Position numbers and translations under genes: made by a program
Assembly (NCBI RefSeq): GCF_007747215.1
Contig: NZ_CP036273.1
Span: 310,001-374,000, forward strand
Length of the DNA stretch: 64,000 bases
Origin: Urbifossiella limnaea
GTDB lineage: Bacteria; Planctomycetota; Planctomycetia; Gemmatales; Gemmataceae
Reading direction: 5' to 3'
The notes under the pieces: generated by a model
What the model was told of the DNA's origin: nothing
What the model saw: only the letters and a program-made list of their open reading frames with translations
Databases searched by the model: none
Shown here: piece by piece, positions 20,172 through 28,260 of the stretch
Position numbering within the stretch: the stretch's first letter is position 1
How the letters are laid out: every line of letters begins with the position of its first letter

Positions 20172-20223
20172 CGGCACACCCCGCGGGCCGTTGCTTTTCA
20201 GCAACGGCCCGCGGGGTGTGCCG
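20172..20223. terminator. strong bidirectional hairpin terminator
   Basis: A perfect 23-bp stem (arms 20172-20194 and 20201-20223, beginning CGGCACACCCCGCGGG) closes a 6-nt TTTTCA loop. It lies between two convergent genes and is followed by a short T-containing stretch, which fits termination for both strands. Confidence 0.8.
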
Positions 20224-20262
20224 ATTTCGTTTCGGCTCGTTCCCCGACAGCGTCACGCCCCC

Positions 20263-21240
20263 TCACCGCGTCAGCCCGTCGCGCAAGTCCTGGGTCACAC
20301 GGCCGCCGGGGAAGTCGAGCGTGAACGCCGTGCTCCCCGCCGGGAGCGTGAACCGCAGCCGGGCCGGCAGGCCGTCGGCGTAGGTGTGGACCGCCCGGCC
20401 GCCGACGAGGACCGTGCCCCAGTCGGCGACCACCACGTTGTCCGACACCACCTCGGCGAAGATCTCGTGCAGCGACTTCATCTCGCTGGCCAGCTTGTGG
20501 TCCCACAGGTCGATCGGGTTGCCGGCCGGGTCGCGCAGCTCCGACTCCTCGAACATGTCGTCCAGCTCCTCCATCTGCCCCTCGTCCACCTCCTCGCCGA
20601 CGCCCAGCAGCACCAGCTTCACGAACCCCTGCTCGCCGCGCGCGACCCGGCGGGCGAACGCCCGGCAGTAGTCCTTCACCGCCTCCAGGTCCTCGATCAC
20701 GCCGTCGGTGACGAACACGGCGACGGCCCAGCGGGCGCCGGCGAACACGCCCTCGACGAAGTGGCGGACCGGCGGCAGCAGTTGCGTCTGCCGGCCCCAC
20801 TGCTTCGGCCCGCCGACCTTGAGCGTGGCGGCGGCGGCCTCGGTGACGGGGCCGATCGGCTCGACCTTCGACCCGTCCGGGCTGCACGCCCAGTACGCGA
20901 GGTGGACCTGCCCGTCGGACGCGAACCGGGCCAGGTACTCGGCCATCTTGCGGGCGACCGGCTCGACGAAGTTGACGCCGCCGGCGGCGGCCCGGAACAG
21001 CGGGCTGACCGGCCCCTTGGCCCCGTACATCTTCTGCATCGACGCCGACCCGTCGAGGGCGAGCCCGGCGCGGGCGCCTTCGATGTCGGGCTCCATCAGG
21101 ATGGTGGCGACGACGCGGACCGAGCCGTCCGGCTGGGGGTAGACGTTGACCTCCCCGAAGGGCTCCTCGGGGGACGGGAGTTGGGCCACCGGCCGGGCAC
21201 TCCGGAGCTGGGGGGGAACGATCGGTCCATCCTCCCCCAT
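20263..21240 (-). CDS. von Willebrand factor A domain protein
   Basis: A 325-residue cytoplasmic protein with a vWA fold. The metal-ion-dependent adhesion site is seen as LDGSASM (D-x-S-x-S), with a later FVTDGVIED supplying the last ligand segment. It has no signal peptide or membrane helix. The layout is similar to stress-related TerY-like vWA proteins, but no tellurite-resistance genes lie nearby. The ATG at MGEDGPIVPPQL was preferred, since the longer reading frame upstream is low-complexity and overlaps the promoter region of the divergent gene. The role is unknown; vWA proteins usually bind protein partners. Confidence 0.78.
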   Translation of the reverse strand: MGEDGPIVPPQLRSARPVAQLPSPEEPFGEVNVYPQPDGSVRVVATILMEPDIEGARAGLALDGSASMQKMYGAKGPVSPLFRAAAGGVNFVEPVARKMAEYLARFASDGQVHLAYWACSPDGSKVEPIGPVTEAAAATLKVGGPKQWGRQTQLLPPVRHFVEGVFAGARWAVAVFVTDGVIEDLEAVKDYCRAFARRVARGEQGFVKLVLLGVGEEVDEGQMEELDDMFEESELRDPAGNPIDLWDHKLASEMKSLHEIFAEVVSDNVVVADWGTVLVGGRAVHTYADGLPARLRFTLPAGSTAFTLDFPGGRVTQDLRDGLTR

Positions 21241-21400
21241 TCCGGCCGCGATTACAAGGGTGTTGGGGGCCGGCGGGCGGCGCGGCACCACCCCAAAAGA
21301 CTTGCGTCCCGCCGACTCATTGCGTCTACTGACCCCCCGGGGGTGAGCCGCAGACGCAACGAGCGCGGCCCGTCCCTCCCTCCCCGCCGGAGCCCACGTC

Positions 21401-22738
21401 ATGCCCCGCCTGCTCCTCACGTCCGCGCTGCTGCTGGCGCTCGCCGGCCCCGCCGCGGCCCAGGTCAACCCGCGCGAGAAGAAGGTCCGCGACGACAAGG
21501 CGAAGGTCGAGGCCGCCGGGTACTGGATCTACAACGACCTGCCGAAGGCCCGCGCCGAGGCGAAGGCCGCCGGCAAGCCGATCGTGGCCGTGTTCCGCTG
21601 CATCCCCTGCGAGGAGTGCGTGAAGCTGGACGACGAGCTGGTGGACACCGACGAGGCGCTGAAGCCGCTGCTGGCGCAGTACGTCCGCGTGCGCATCGTG
21701 TCGGCGAACGGGCTCGACCTGTCGCTGTTCCAGTACGACACCGACCAGTCGTTCGCCGTGTTCATGCTCAACGCCGACGGTACCATTTACGGCCGGTTCG
21801 GCACCCGCTCGGACCGCACGAACTGGATCGGCGACGTGTCGCTGCTGGGGCTGGCGAAGGCGCTGGCGGGCGGGCTGGAGCTGCACCGCGAGTACGCGGC
21901 GCGGCCGGCGGGCGCCCCCGTGCCGCCGGGGCTGGCGGCGAAGCGCGGCCCGGCGCCGCTGTTCCCCGTGCCGGAGCGCTTCCCGGCGCTGACGAAGTAC
22001 GGCGCGGGCCTGGACTACCAGGGGAAGGTGGTGCAGAGCTGCATCCACTGCCACCAGGTCGGCGACGCCCAGCGCGAGCACCTGTGGAAGGCCGGGCCGC
22101 TGCCCGAGGACGTGCTGTTCCCGTACCCGCACCCGAAGGCGCTCGGCCTGATCCTCGACCCGCGCGAGACGGCGACGGTGAAGGACGTGGTGCCGGGCTC
22201 GCCCGCCGAGGCCGCGGGGTTCAAGGCGGGGGATTCGATTCGCGCCATGAACGGGCAGCGGCTGCTCTCCATCGCCGACGTGCAGTGGGTGCTGCAGCGC
22301 ACGCCTCCGGCCGGCGGGACGATCGCGGCCGAGGTGCGGCGCGGCGGCGCGACGACGAACCTGACGTGGAAGCTGCCGGCGAGCTGGCGGCGCGCCGACG
22401 ACCTGTCGTGGCGGGCGAGTTCGTGGGGCTTGCGCCGCATGGCCACGGGCGGCATCAAGCTGGAGCCGCTGCCCGGCGGGCGGCCGGCCGGCGTGCCGGC
22501 GACGGGGATGGCGCTGCTGGCGAAGCACGTCGGCGAGTACGGCCCGCACGCGGCGGCGAAGAACGCCGGGTTCCGCAAGGACGACGTGATCGTGTCGTTC
22601 GACGGCCGCACGGACCTGACGCGCGAGTCGGACGTGTTCGCGCACGTGCTGCTGGGGAAGCGGCCCGGCGACGCGGTGGCGGTGCGCGTGGTCCGCGCCG
22701 GCCGGCCGCTCGACCTGAAGCTGCCGGTTCAACCCTGA
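21401..22738 (+). CDS. secreted thioredoxin-like / CxxCH / PDZ protein
   Basis: A 445-residue exported protein (signal peptide about residues 1-20, ending AAAQ). It combines three elements. The first is a thioredoxin-fold region with FRCIPCEECVKLDDE around residues 64-78. The second is a single c-type-haem-like motif SCIHCHQVG near residue 212. Two PDZ-like domains follow (VKDVVPGSPAEAAGFKAGDS and AAAKNAGFRKDDVIVSF). Planctomycete genomes encode a related family of thioredoxin/PDZ proteins in which one cysteine may be selenocysteine; here ordinary Cys codons are seen. It may act in redox folding or signalling in the periplasm. The ATG fits the signal peptide. It is 15 bp from the next gene, so the two are probably co-transcribed. 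Confidence 0.82.
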   Translation: MPRLLLTSALLLALAGPAAAQVNPREKKVRDDKAKVEAAGYWIYNDLPKARAEAKAAGKPIVAVFRCIPCEECVKLDDELVDTDEALKPLLAQYVRVRIVSANGLDLSLFQYDTDQSFAVFMLNADGTIYGRFGTRSDRTNWIGDVSLLGLAKALAGGLELHREYAARPAGAPVPPGLAAKRGPAPLFPVPERFPALTKYGAGLDYQGKVVQSCIHCHQVGDAQREHLWKAGPLPEDVLFPYPHPKALGLILDPRETATVKDVVPGSPAEAAGFKAGDSIRAMNGQRLLSIADVQWVLQRTPPAGGTIAAEVRRGGATTNLTWKLPASWRRADDLSWRASSWGLRRMATGGIKLEPLPGGRPAGVPATGMALLAKHVGEYGPHAAAKNAGFRKDDVIVSFDGRTDLTRESDVFAHVLLGKRPGDAVAVRVVRAGRPLDLKLPVQP

Positions 22739-22753
22739 CCCCGGAGGCTCCTC

Positions 22754-24118
22754 GTGCCGACCCGCCGCGCCGCCCTCGCCGCCCTCGCCGCCGCGCCGCT
22801 CGCCGCGGCGCAGGAGCCGCCGGCGCTGACGCTCTCGACGTTCAGCGCCGAGGTCACGATCCCCGCCGGCCACCCGTGCATGGGTGGCGGCGTCGCGCCG
22901 GTGAAGGAAGTGCTCGACCCGCTGGAGGCGCGCGGGTTCGTCCTCCGCGGGGCCGGGCGGCCGGTCGTGTTCCTCGCCGTGGACTGGTGCGAAATCCGCA
23001 ACGCCGCCTACGACCGGTTCCGCGCCAAGGTCGCCGCCGCGGTCGGCACCGACCCGGTGCGCGTGATGCTGTGCGCGCTGCACCAGCACGACGCCCCCAT
23101 CTTCGACACCGCCGCCGAGGAGCTGCTGGAGAAGCACAAGGCCGGAGCGTCGGTCGGCAGCGTCGCGGTGTTCGAGCGGCTCACGAGCGCCGTCGCCGAC
23201 GCCGCGGCGGCGTGCCTGAAGACGGCGCGGCGCGTCACGCACCTGGGCACGGGTCGGGCGCGCGTCGACCAGGTGGCGTCGAACCGCCGCTACCTGGATG
23301 ACGCCGGCGCGGTGCGCTACAACCGCATGTCCGCGACCCGCGACCCGAAGGTCCGCGCCGCCGGCGAGGGGATGATCGACCCTGAGCTGAAGCTGCTGTC
23401 GTTCTGGGACGGCGACGCGCCGCTCGCCGGGCTGTCGGCGTACGCGGTGCACCCGATGAGCTTCTACGGCCGCGGCGGCGTCAGCGCCGACTTCGTGGGG
23501 CTCGCCCGCCGCCGGCTCCAGGCCGACACGCCGGCGGCGCTGCAACTGTACGCCTCGGGGTGCAGCGGCAACGTGACGGCGGGCAAGTTCAACGACGGCG
23601 ACCCCGGCAACCGCCCGGTGCTGGCCGACCGCGTGTACCGGGCGATGGCCGCCGCGTGGCGCGACACCCGCAAGACGCCGGTGACGGCGCCGACGTTCCG
23701 CAGCGTGCCGCTGACGCTCGAAGCGCGCGGCGGGCACGAATTCACGGTCGAGGCGCTGACGCGGCGCCTGACGAGCGACGCGCGGCCGTTCGGCCGCTGT
23801 CTGGCGGCGCTGGGCCTGAGCTGGGCGAACCGCGTGCGCGCCGGCGTACCGGTGGACGTGCCGGTGCTCGACTTCGGCGGCGCGGCGCTGACGGTGCTGC
23901 CGGCCGAGAGTTACGTCGAGTTCCAGCTGGCGGCGCAGCGGGCGCGGCCGGACGACTTCGTGGTGGTGGCGGGGTACGGCGAGTGCGGCCCGGGGTACAT
24001 CCCGGTCGAGCGGGCGTGGGCGGAGAACGACGGCAACCTGAGCGACTGGTGCTGGGTGGCCCGCGGCAGCGAGGCGCGCATGACCGACGCGATTCGGCGG
24101 GCGCTGGCGCGGGGGTAG
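22754..24118 (+). CDS. neutral/alkaline ceramidase-like secreted protein
   Basis: A 454-residue protein with an N-terminal twin-arginine-like signal (PTRRAALAALAAAPLAAAQ). The body resembles the N-terminal domain of neutral/alkaline non-lysosomal ceramidases, zinc amidases that cleave the amide of ceramide: a GGGVAPVKE loop, VDWCEIRN, LHQHDAP with candidate zinc ligands, and YASGCSGNVT. The C-terminal domain of true ceramidases is not obvious, so the substrate may differ. The start is GTG after a GGAGG ribosome-binding site, 15 bp after the thioredoxin/PDZ gene. A perfect REP-like palindrome follows the stop. Confidence 0.82.
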   Translation: MPTRRAALAALAAAPLAAAQEPPALTLSTFSAEVTIPAGHPCMGGGVAPVKEVLDPLEARGFVLRGAGRPVVFLAVDWCEIRNAAYDRFRAKVAAAVGTDPVRVMLCALHQHDAPIFDTAAEELLEKHKAGASVGSVAVFERLTSAVADAAAACLKTARRVTHLGTGRARVDQVASNRRYLDDAGAVRYNRMSATRDPKVRAAGEGMIDPELKLLSFWDGDAPLAGLSAYAVHPMSFYGRGGVSADFVGLARRRLQADTPAALQLYASGCSGNVTAGKFNDGDPGNRPVLADRVYRAMAAAWRDTRKTPVTAPTFRSVPLTLEARGGHEFTVEALTRRLTSDARPFGRCLAALGLSWANRVRAGVPVDVPVLDFGGAALTVLPAESYVEFQLAAQRARPDDFVVVAGYGECGPGYIPVERAWAENDGNLSDWCWVARGSEARMTDAIRRALARG

Positions 24119-24126
24119 AACGATCC

Positions 24127-24166
24127 CCGCTTGCGGCGTAGCGCCGCGGCGCTACGCCGCAAGCGG
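24127..24166. repeat. REP-like palindromic repeat, copy 3
   Basis: A perfect 40-bp palindrome starting CCGCTTGCGGCGTAGCGCCG. It fills nearly the entire gap between two convergent stop codons, so it may serve as the shared terminator. Confidence 0.88.
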
Positions 24167-24173
24167 CGGAAGA

Positions 24174-24971
24174 TCACGCGCCGTCCCCGTACCGCTCGGG
24201 GGCGTAGCGCTTCGCCAGCAGCCCCGTCGCGGCGTCCAGGTCCACGTCGCACACCAGCACGCCCTCCTCGCCGTAGGGGAGGTGCGCCACCAGCCCGCCC
24301 TGCGGGCCGATCAGCGTCGTCGCCGACTCGGGGTAACGGAACGCGTAGTTCGCGCTCGCCACGTACACCGTGTTCTCCAGCGCCCGGCACATCACCGCCT
24401 TCTCGTAGTACGGCCCCGCGGGGTCACCCCACGCCCGCGGCACGGTGCCGGTGAGGTCGCTGCCGGTGCAGTGCGGGTGGAACACCACCTTCGCCCCGCG
24501 CGCCGCCGCCCAGCGCACCGTCTCGGGGTAGCGGAAGCCCTCGTGGCAGATCGCCACGCCGAACGTCAGCCCCTCGACGGTGAACAGCCGGCGGGTGCGG
24601 CCGGGGACGTACAGCGGCTCCTCCGACGGGTCGAGCTGGTTCTTCGTCTGCACGCCGACGAGATGGCCCTGCGCGTCGATCACGACCGCGGCGATGTGGC
24701 GGCCGAGGTCGGTGTGCCACTCCATGCCGAGGACCGCGGTGATGCCGTGGCGGCGCGTCATCTCGGTCGCGGCGCCGACGACGCGCTCCTGCTCGGCGCG
24801 GCCGAACGGCGGTACGGGGAAGTCGAGGCCGCGGAGGCCGGGGAGGTACGCTTCGGGGAAGCAAACGATTCGCGCGCCCTGTGCGGCGGCCGCGGCGAGG
24901 AGGCGGTCGGTGGCGGCGAGCCCGTCGGCGACGGTCGCCGCCACGCGCGGGCTGGCGAGGGCGATGTGCAT
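24174..24971 (-). CDS. carbon-nitrogen hydrolase (nitrilase superfamily)
   Basis: A 265-residue cytoplasmic amidase-type enzyme. The catalytic triad is clear: Glu40 in FPEAYLPG, Lys110 in TKNQLDP, and Cys142 in AICHEGFRYPE. Length matches single-domain nitrilase-fold amidases such as N-carbamoylputrescine amidase or omega-amidase; the substrate is not set by the sequence. The ATG directly precedes the first beta strand of the fold. On its upstream side a REP-like palindrome separates it from the DUF1501 gene, which is read in the same direction. Confidence 0.9.
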   Translation of the reverse strand: MHIALASPRVAATVADGLAATDRLLAAAAAQGARIVCFPEAYLPGLRGLDFPVPPFGRAEQERVVGAATEMTRRHGITAVLGMEWHTDLGRHIAAVVIDAQGHLVGVQTKNQLDPSEEPLYVPGRTRRLFTVEGLTFGVAICHEGFRYPETVRWAAARGAKVVFHPHCTGSDLTGTVPRAWGDPAGPYYEKAVMCRALENTVYVASANYAFRYPESATTLIGPQGGLVAHLPYGEEGVLVCDVDLDAATGLLAKRYAPERYGDGA

Positions 24972-24980
24972 ACTTGAGTT

Positions 24981-25014
24981 GCCGCTTGCGGCGGAGCGCT
25001 ACGCCGCAAGCGGC
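24981..25014. repeat. REP-like palindromic repeat, copy 4
   Basis: GCCGCTTGCGGCG pairs with CGCCGCAAGCGGC across 8 bases. It sits between two genes of the same direction (DUF1501 then the amidase), placing it inside a probable transcript. Confidence 0.85.
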
Positions 25015-25022
25015 GGGGCGGG

Positions 25023-26330
25023 TTACACCAGCTTGTCGATGACCTGCGCCGAGCCCGGGAGCACGGGGTTGGGGCGATTCGACACGTCGTACACCATCGC
25101 GTGCGGGTCGATGCCGAGGGCGTGGTACGTCGTCGCCAGCACGTTCGGGTACGGGATCGCGTCGGTCTTCGCCTCGCCGGCCTGGGCGTCGGTCGTGCCG
25201 ATCACCTGGCCCGTCCGCAGCCCGCCGCCGCTCATCAGCGCGAAGTTCACCCGCGCCCAGTGGTCGCGGCCGGCGTCCTTGTTAATCTTCGGCGTCCGCC
25301 CGAACTCGCCCCACACCACCACCAGGCAGTCCTTGTCCATGCCGCGGGCGTGGATGTCTTCCACCAGCGCCGACACGCCGCGGTCGAACAGCGGCAGCTG
25401 GCGTTCGAGGCTCTTGAAGTTGTTGCCGTGCGTGTCCCAGAAGCCGTAGGCCACGGTCACGACGCGGGCGCCGGCCTCCACCAGCCGGCGGGCCATCAGC
25501 AGCTGGTCGTTCCACTGCGGGGCGCCGTCGCCCTGGTGGCGCGGGGAGCCGCGGCCGTAGCGCTCGCGGACGCGCTCGGGCTCCTTCGTCACGTCCAGCG
25601 CGTCCACCACCTTGTTGCTGGCGAGCACGTCGAAGGCGCGGTCGTGGAACGTGTCCGTCGAGCCGCCGTCGGCGCGGCGCATCGCGTCCAGCCCGCCGAG
25701 GAGCGTGCGGCGGTCGGCGAGTTGGCCCGGCGGCACGACGACGTTCCGCATCACGCCGATCTCGTCGCCGTCCACCTTCACCGGGGCCGCGGCGCGGCCG
25801 AGGAGGGCGGCGCCGGGCGAGTTGTACGGCCGGTGCTGCATCGTCGGCGACAGGTCCACGAACGCCGGCACGATGGGGTCCGTCTGGCCCTGGAGGCGGG
25901 CGACGACGCTGCCGAAGTGCGGCTTGTTCTCGCGCTTGGCGGCGTCCATCGTGGTGGCGGTGTAGCTCTGCCAGCTGCTGTGCTCGTCGCGCTGGCCGAC
26001 GAGCGACCGCACGACGGCGACCTTGTCCATGCAGCGGGCGAGCATCGGCAGGTGCTCGCAGACGGTCACGCCTGTCAGGTTCGTGCGGATGGGGTTGAAC
26101 GTGCCGCGCACTTCCGCCGGGGCGTTCGGCTTGAGGTCGAACGTGTCCTGGTGGGCCATGCCGCCGGTCAGGTAGACCATGATGACGGACTTGTGCGTGC
26201 GGCGGCCGCTGGCCGCTTCGGCGCGCATCAGGTTCGGCAGGGTGAGGCCGGCGGCGGCGCCGGCGGTGAGGAAGCCGCGGCGGGTGACGCCGTCGCAGTA
26301 CCGGTGGGCGTGGCCGGGGATGGTGAGCAT
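25023..26330 (-). CDS. DUF1501 family protein (Tat-exported sulfatase-fold protein)
   Basis: A 435-residue member of the DUF1501 family, abundant in planctomycetes and usually placed in the alkaline-phosphatase/sulfatase superfamily. The N-terminus has a twin-arginine signal (TRRGFLTAGAAAGL), preceded by a short conserved YCDG segment. Typical segments include VIMVYLTGGMAHQDTFDLKP, DEHSSWQSYTATT, FWDTHGNNF, and WGEFGRTPKINKDAGRDHW. In other species the gene is often paired with a DUF1549/DUF1553 cytochrome-like gene; none is adjacent here. The function is unproven. The start was chosen at MLTIPGHAHR so that the Tat motif sits near the N-terminus. Confidence 0.9.
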   Translation of the reverse strand: MLTIPGHAHRYCDGVTRRGFLTAGAAAGLTLPNLMRAEAASGRRTHKSVIMVYLTGGMAHQDTFDLKPNAPAEVRGTFNPIRTNLTGVTVCEHLPMLARCMDKVAVVRSLVGQRDEHSSWQSYTATTMDAAKRENKPHFGSVVARLQGQTDPIVPAFVDLSPTMQHRPYNSPGAALLGRAAAPVKVDGDEIGVMRNVVVPPGQLADRRTLLGGLDAMRRADGGSTDTFHDRAFDVLASNKVVDALDVTKEPERVRERYGRGSPRHQGDGAPQWNDQLLMARRLVEAGARVVTVAYGFWDTHGNNFKSLERQLPLFDRGVSALVEDIHARGMDKDCLVVVWGEFGRTPKINKDAGRDHWARVNFALMSGGGLRTGQVIGTTDAQAGEAKTDAIPYPNVLATTYHALGIDPHAMVYDVSNRPNPVLPGSAQVIDKLV

Positions 26331-26378
26331 CGCAGCTCCGGGAGCGGGGGCACGGGGAACGCGCCGGCGGGTGGTATG

Positions 26379-26384
26379 AGTATA
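26379..26384 (-). promoter_or_regulatory. candidate -10 box of the DUF1501 gene
   Basis: Reads TATACT on the minus strand, in an AT-rich patch (GAATATACTCATACC) 48 bp before the ATG. No clear -35 element is seen. Confidence 0.4.
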
Positions 26385-26453
26385 TTCGGCCGTCCGGGTG
26401 CGCCGCAACACCCACATGCTCTTTCGCCGCCCGCCCGGGCGCCGCCGGCCGCG

Positions 26454-27224
26454 TCACCCGGCGCCGGTCAGGTGCAGCGCCTCGAGCAGCGCCGACCGCA
26501 GCGCCAGGAAGGCGGCGTCGGTGCGGCGGCGCGGCCGCGGCAGGCCCACGTCGATCACCCGGTCCACCCGCCCCGGCCGCGGCGACAGCACCACGATCCG
26601 GTCGCTCAGGTAAATCGCCTCGTCCACGTCGTGCGTCACCAGCAGCATCGTCGTGCCGCGGGCCGCCCACAGCCGCAGCAACTCGTCCTGCATCCGCATC
26701 CGGGTGAACTGGTCCAGCGCCCCCAGCGGCTCGTCCAGCAACAGCACCCGCGGGTGCGTCACCAGCGCCCGCGCCAGCGCCGCCCGCTGGGCCATGCCGC
26801 CGGAGAGCTGGTGCGGGTACGCCCCGGCGAACGCCGTCAGCCCGGTCAGCGCCAGGAGCTCGTCCACCTCGTGCCGCCGCTGCCGCAGCACGCCCTGCGC
26901 CACCAGCCCGGCCTCGACGTTCCGCCGCACCGTCAGCCACGGGAACAGGCTCGGGTCCTGGAACATCAGCCCGCGGTCGGCGCCCGGCCCGGTCACCGGG
27001 TTCGATCCGACGTGCAGCGCGCCGCGGGTCGGGGCGTCGAGGCCGGCCACCATCCGCAGCAGCGTGGACTTGCCGCACCCGCTCGGGCCGACCAGCGCCA
27101 CCAGCTCGCCGCCGGCCACGTCGAGCGAGACGCCGGCGAGCGCGACGACGGTGGCGCCGTCGGCGGCGCGGAACGTCTTGCTCACGTCGCGCACCCGCAG
27201 GGCGGCGCCGTCCGCGGGCGTCAC
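26454..27224 (-). CDS. ABC transporter ATP-binding protein (nitrate/sulfonate type)
   Basis: A 256-residue ATPase that powers the importer encoded just upstream. It has Walker A GPSGCGKST, Q-loop LMFQDPSLFPW, signature LSGGMAQR, Walker B VLLLDEPLGALD, and switch His in LLVTHDVDEA. The D-loop and FPWLTV sequence are typical of SsuB/TauB/NrtD-like ATPases. The GTG start overlaps the permease stop by 4 bp (GTGA), which indicates translational coupling. It is the last gene of the operon. Confidence 0.9.
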   Translation of the reverse strand: MTPADGAALRVRDVSKTFRAADGATVVALAGVSLDVAGGELVALVGPSGCGKSTLLRMVAGLDAPTRGALHVGSNPVTGPGADRGLMFQDPSLFPWLTVRRNVEAGLVAQGVLRQRRHEVDELLALTGLTAFAGAYPHQLSGGMAQRAALARALVTHPRVLLLDEPLGALDQFTRMRMQDELLRLWAARGTTMLLVTHDVDEAIYLSDRIVVLSPRPGRVDRVIDVGLPRPRRRTDAAFLALRSALLEALHLTGAG

Positions 27225-28219
27225 CACTTGATCACCCCCTGTTGCCACCGGAGCACGCGGTCGCGGACCTTGAACAGCAGCGTCATGAGCGTGGAGAAGA
27301 ACGCGGCGCTGATGAGGAGCGTGCCGTACACCTTGGCGTACTCCATGTACCCCTGCTGCCACCGCAGGTACCACCCGAGGCCGGCCTGCACGCCGACCGT
27401 CTCGGCGACGATGAGCGTGAGGAACGACGCGCCCAACCCCATGAACAGGCCGACGAAAATGTTCGGCAGCGCGGCCGGCAGCGCGACGCGGAAGATGAGG
27501 TACAGCCGGCCGGCGCCGAGGGTGCGGGCCACGTCCAGGTACGACAGCCGGACGTTGGCGATGCCCGACGACGTGAGGATGGTCATCGGGAACCACACGG
27601 CGAAGCCGATGAGCGCGACGGCGCACGGGAACGAGTCCTTCCACAGCGTCATCACCAGCGGGATGAGCGCCGTCGCCGGCACGGGGCCGACCAGCTTCAG
27701 CGCCGGCATCGCCCAGTAGCGCACCGCCGGGAACCAGCCGACGAGCACGCCGGTGACGAGCCCCGCGGCGACGCCGGCGGCGTACCCGGCGAGGAGCAGT
27801 TGCAGCGAGTGCCAGGCGCTTTCGAGCAGGATCGCGCGGTCGTCGAACACGGCCGCGAACACCTCGTCGGGGCCGGGGAAGAACGGCTGCTTCAGCCAGT
27901 TCATTTTGACGGTGACGAACTCCCACAGGGCCAGCAGCGCGACGGCGGCGGCGGTCAGCGGCGCGAAGTGGCGGACCGCGGGGCGCAGCGCCGGGAGCGC
28001 GGCCTGGAGCGCCGCGGCGAGGAGGCCGAGGGCGCCGACGGCGGCGACGACGACGGGGTACGGGTGCTGCCAGGCGGGGGCGGACGCGAGCCAGGTGAGC
28101 GGCGGCGGTTGCGCGTCGGCGAGGGCGAGGTGGGCGGCGAGCGCGGCGACGGCGGCGGCGGTCGGCGACAGGGCGGCACCCCAGCGGGCGGGCTGCGGGT
28201 CGGCGAGGTCGGACGCCAT
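27221..28219 (-). CDS. ABC transporter permease (nitrate/sulfonate type)
   Basis: A 332-residue membrane protein with two or three helices in an N-terminal extension (about residues 15-110) and then the six-helix SsuC/TauC-type permease domain. The cytoplasmic coupling loop is visible as DVARTLGAGRLYLIFRVALP, the EAA-type motif. Longer than the common 250-270 residues because of the N-terminal extension. It follows the binding-protein gene after 41 bp and overlaps the ATPase gene by 4 bp. The substrate is not defined by sequence. Confidence 0.88.
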   Translation of the reverse strand: MASDLADPQPARWGAALSPTAAAVAALAAHLALADAQPPPLTWLASAPAWQHPYPVVVAAVGALGLLAAALQAALPALRPAVRHFAPLTAAAVALLALWEFVTVKMNWLKQPFFPGPDEVFAAVFDDRAILLESAWHSLQLLLAGYAAGVAAGLVTGVLVGWFPAVRYWAMPALKLVGPVPATALIPLVMTLWKDSFPCAVALIGFAVWFPMTILTSSGIANVRLSYLDVARTLGAGRLYLIFRVALPAALPNIFVGLFMGLGASFLTLIVAETVGVQAGLGWYLRWQQGYMEYAKVYGTLLISAAFFSTLMTLLFKVRDRVLRWQQGVIKW

Positions 28220-28260
28220 CCGGCGAACTCCGCGGGCAGGTGGTCCGGGGGCGTGCGTGG

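Noticed and set aside
20263-21498. Longer form of the vWA protein reaching 411 residues
   Set aside because: The extra N-terminus is low complexity and overlaps the 5' region of the divergent thioredoxin/PDZ gene.
21590-21625. Selenocysteine codon in the thioredoxin-like motif
   Set aside because: The motif region has ordinary TGC codons and no in-frame TGA.
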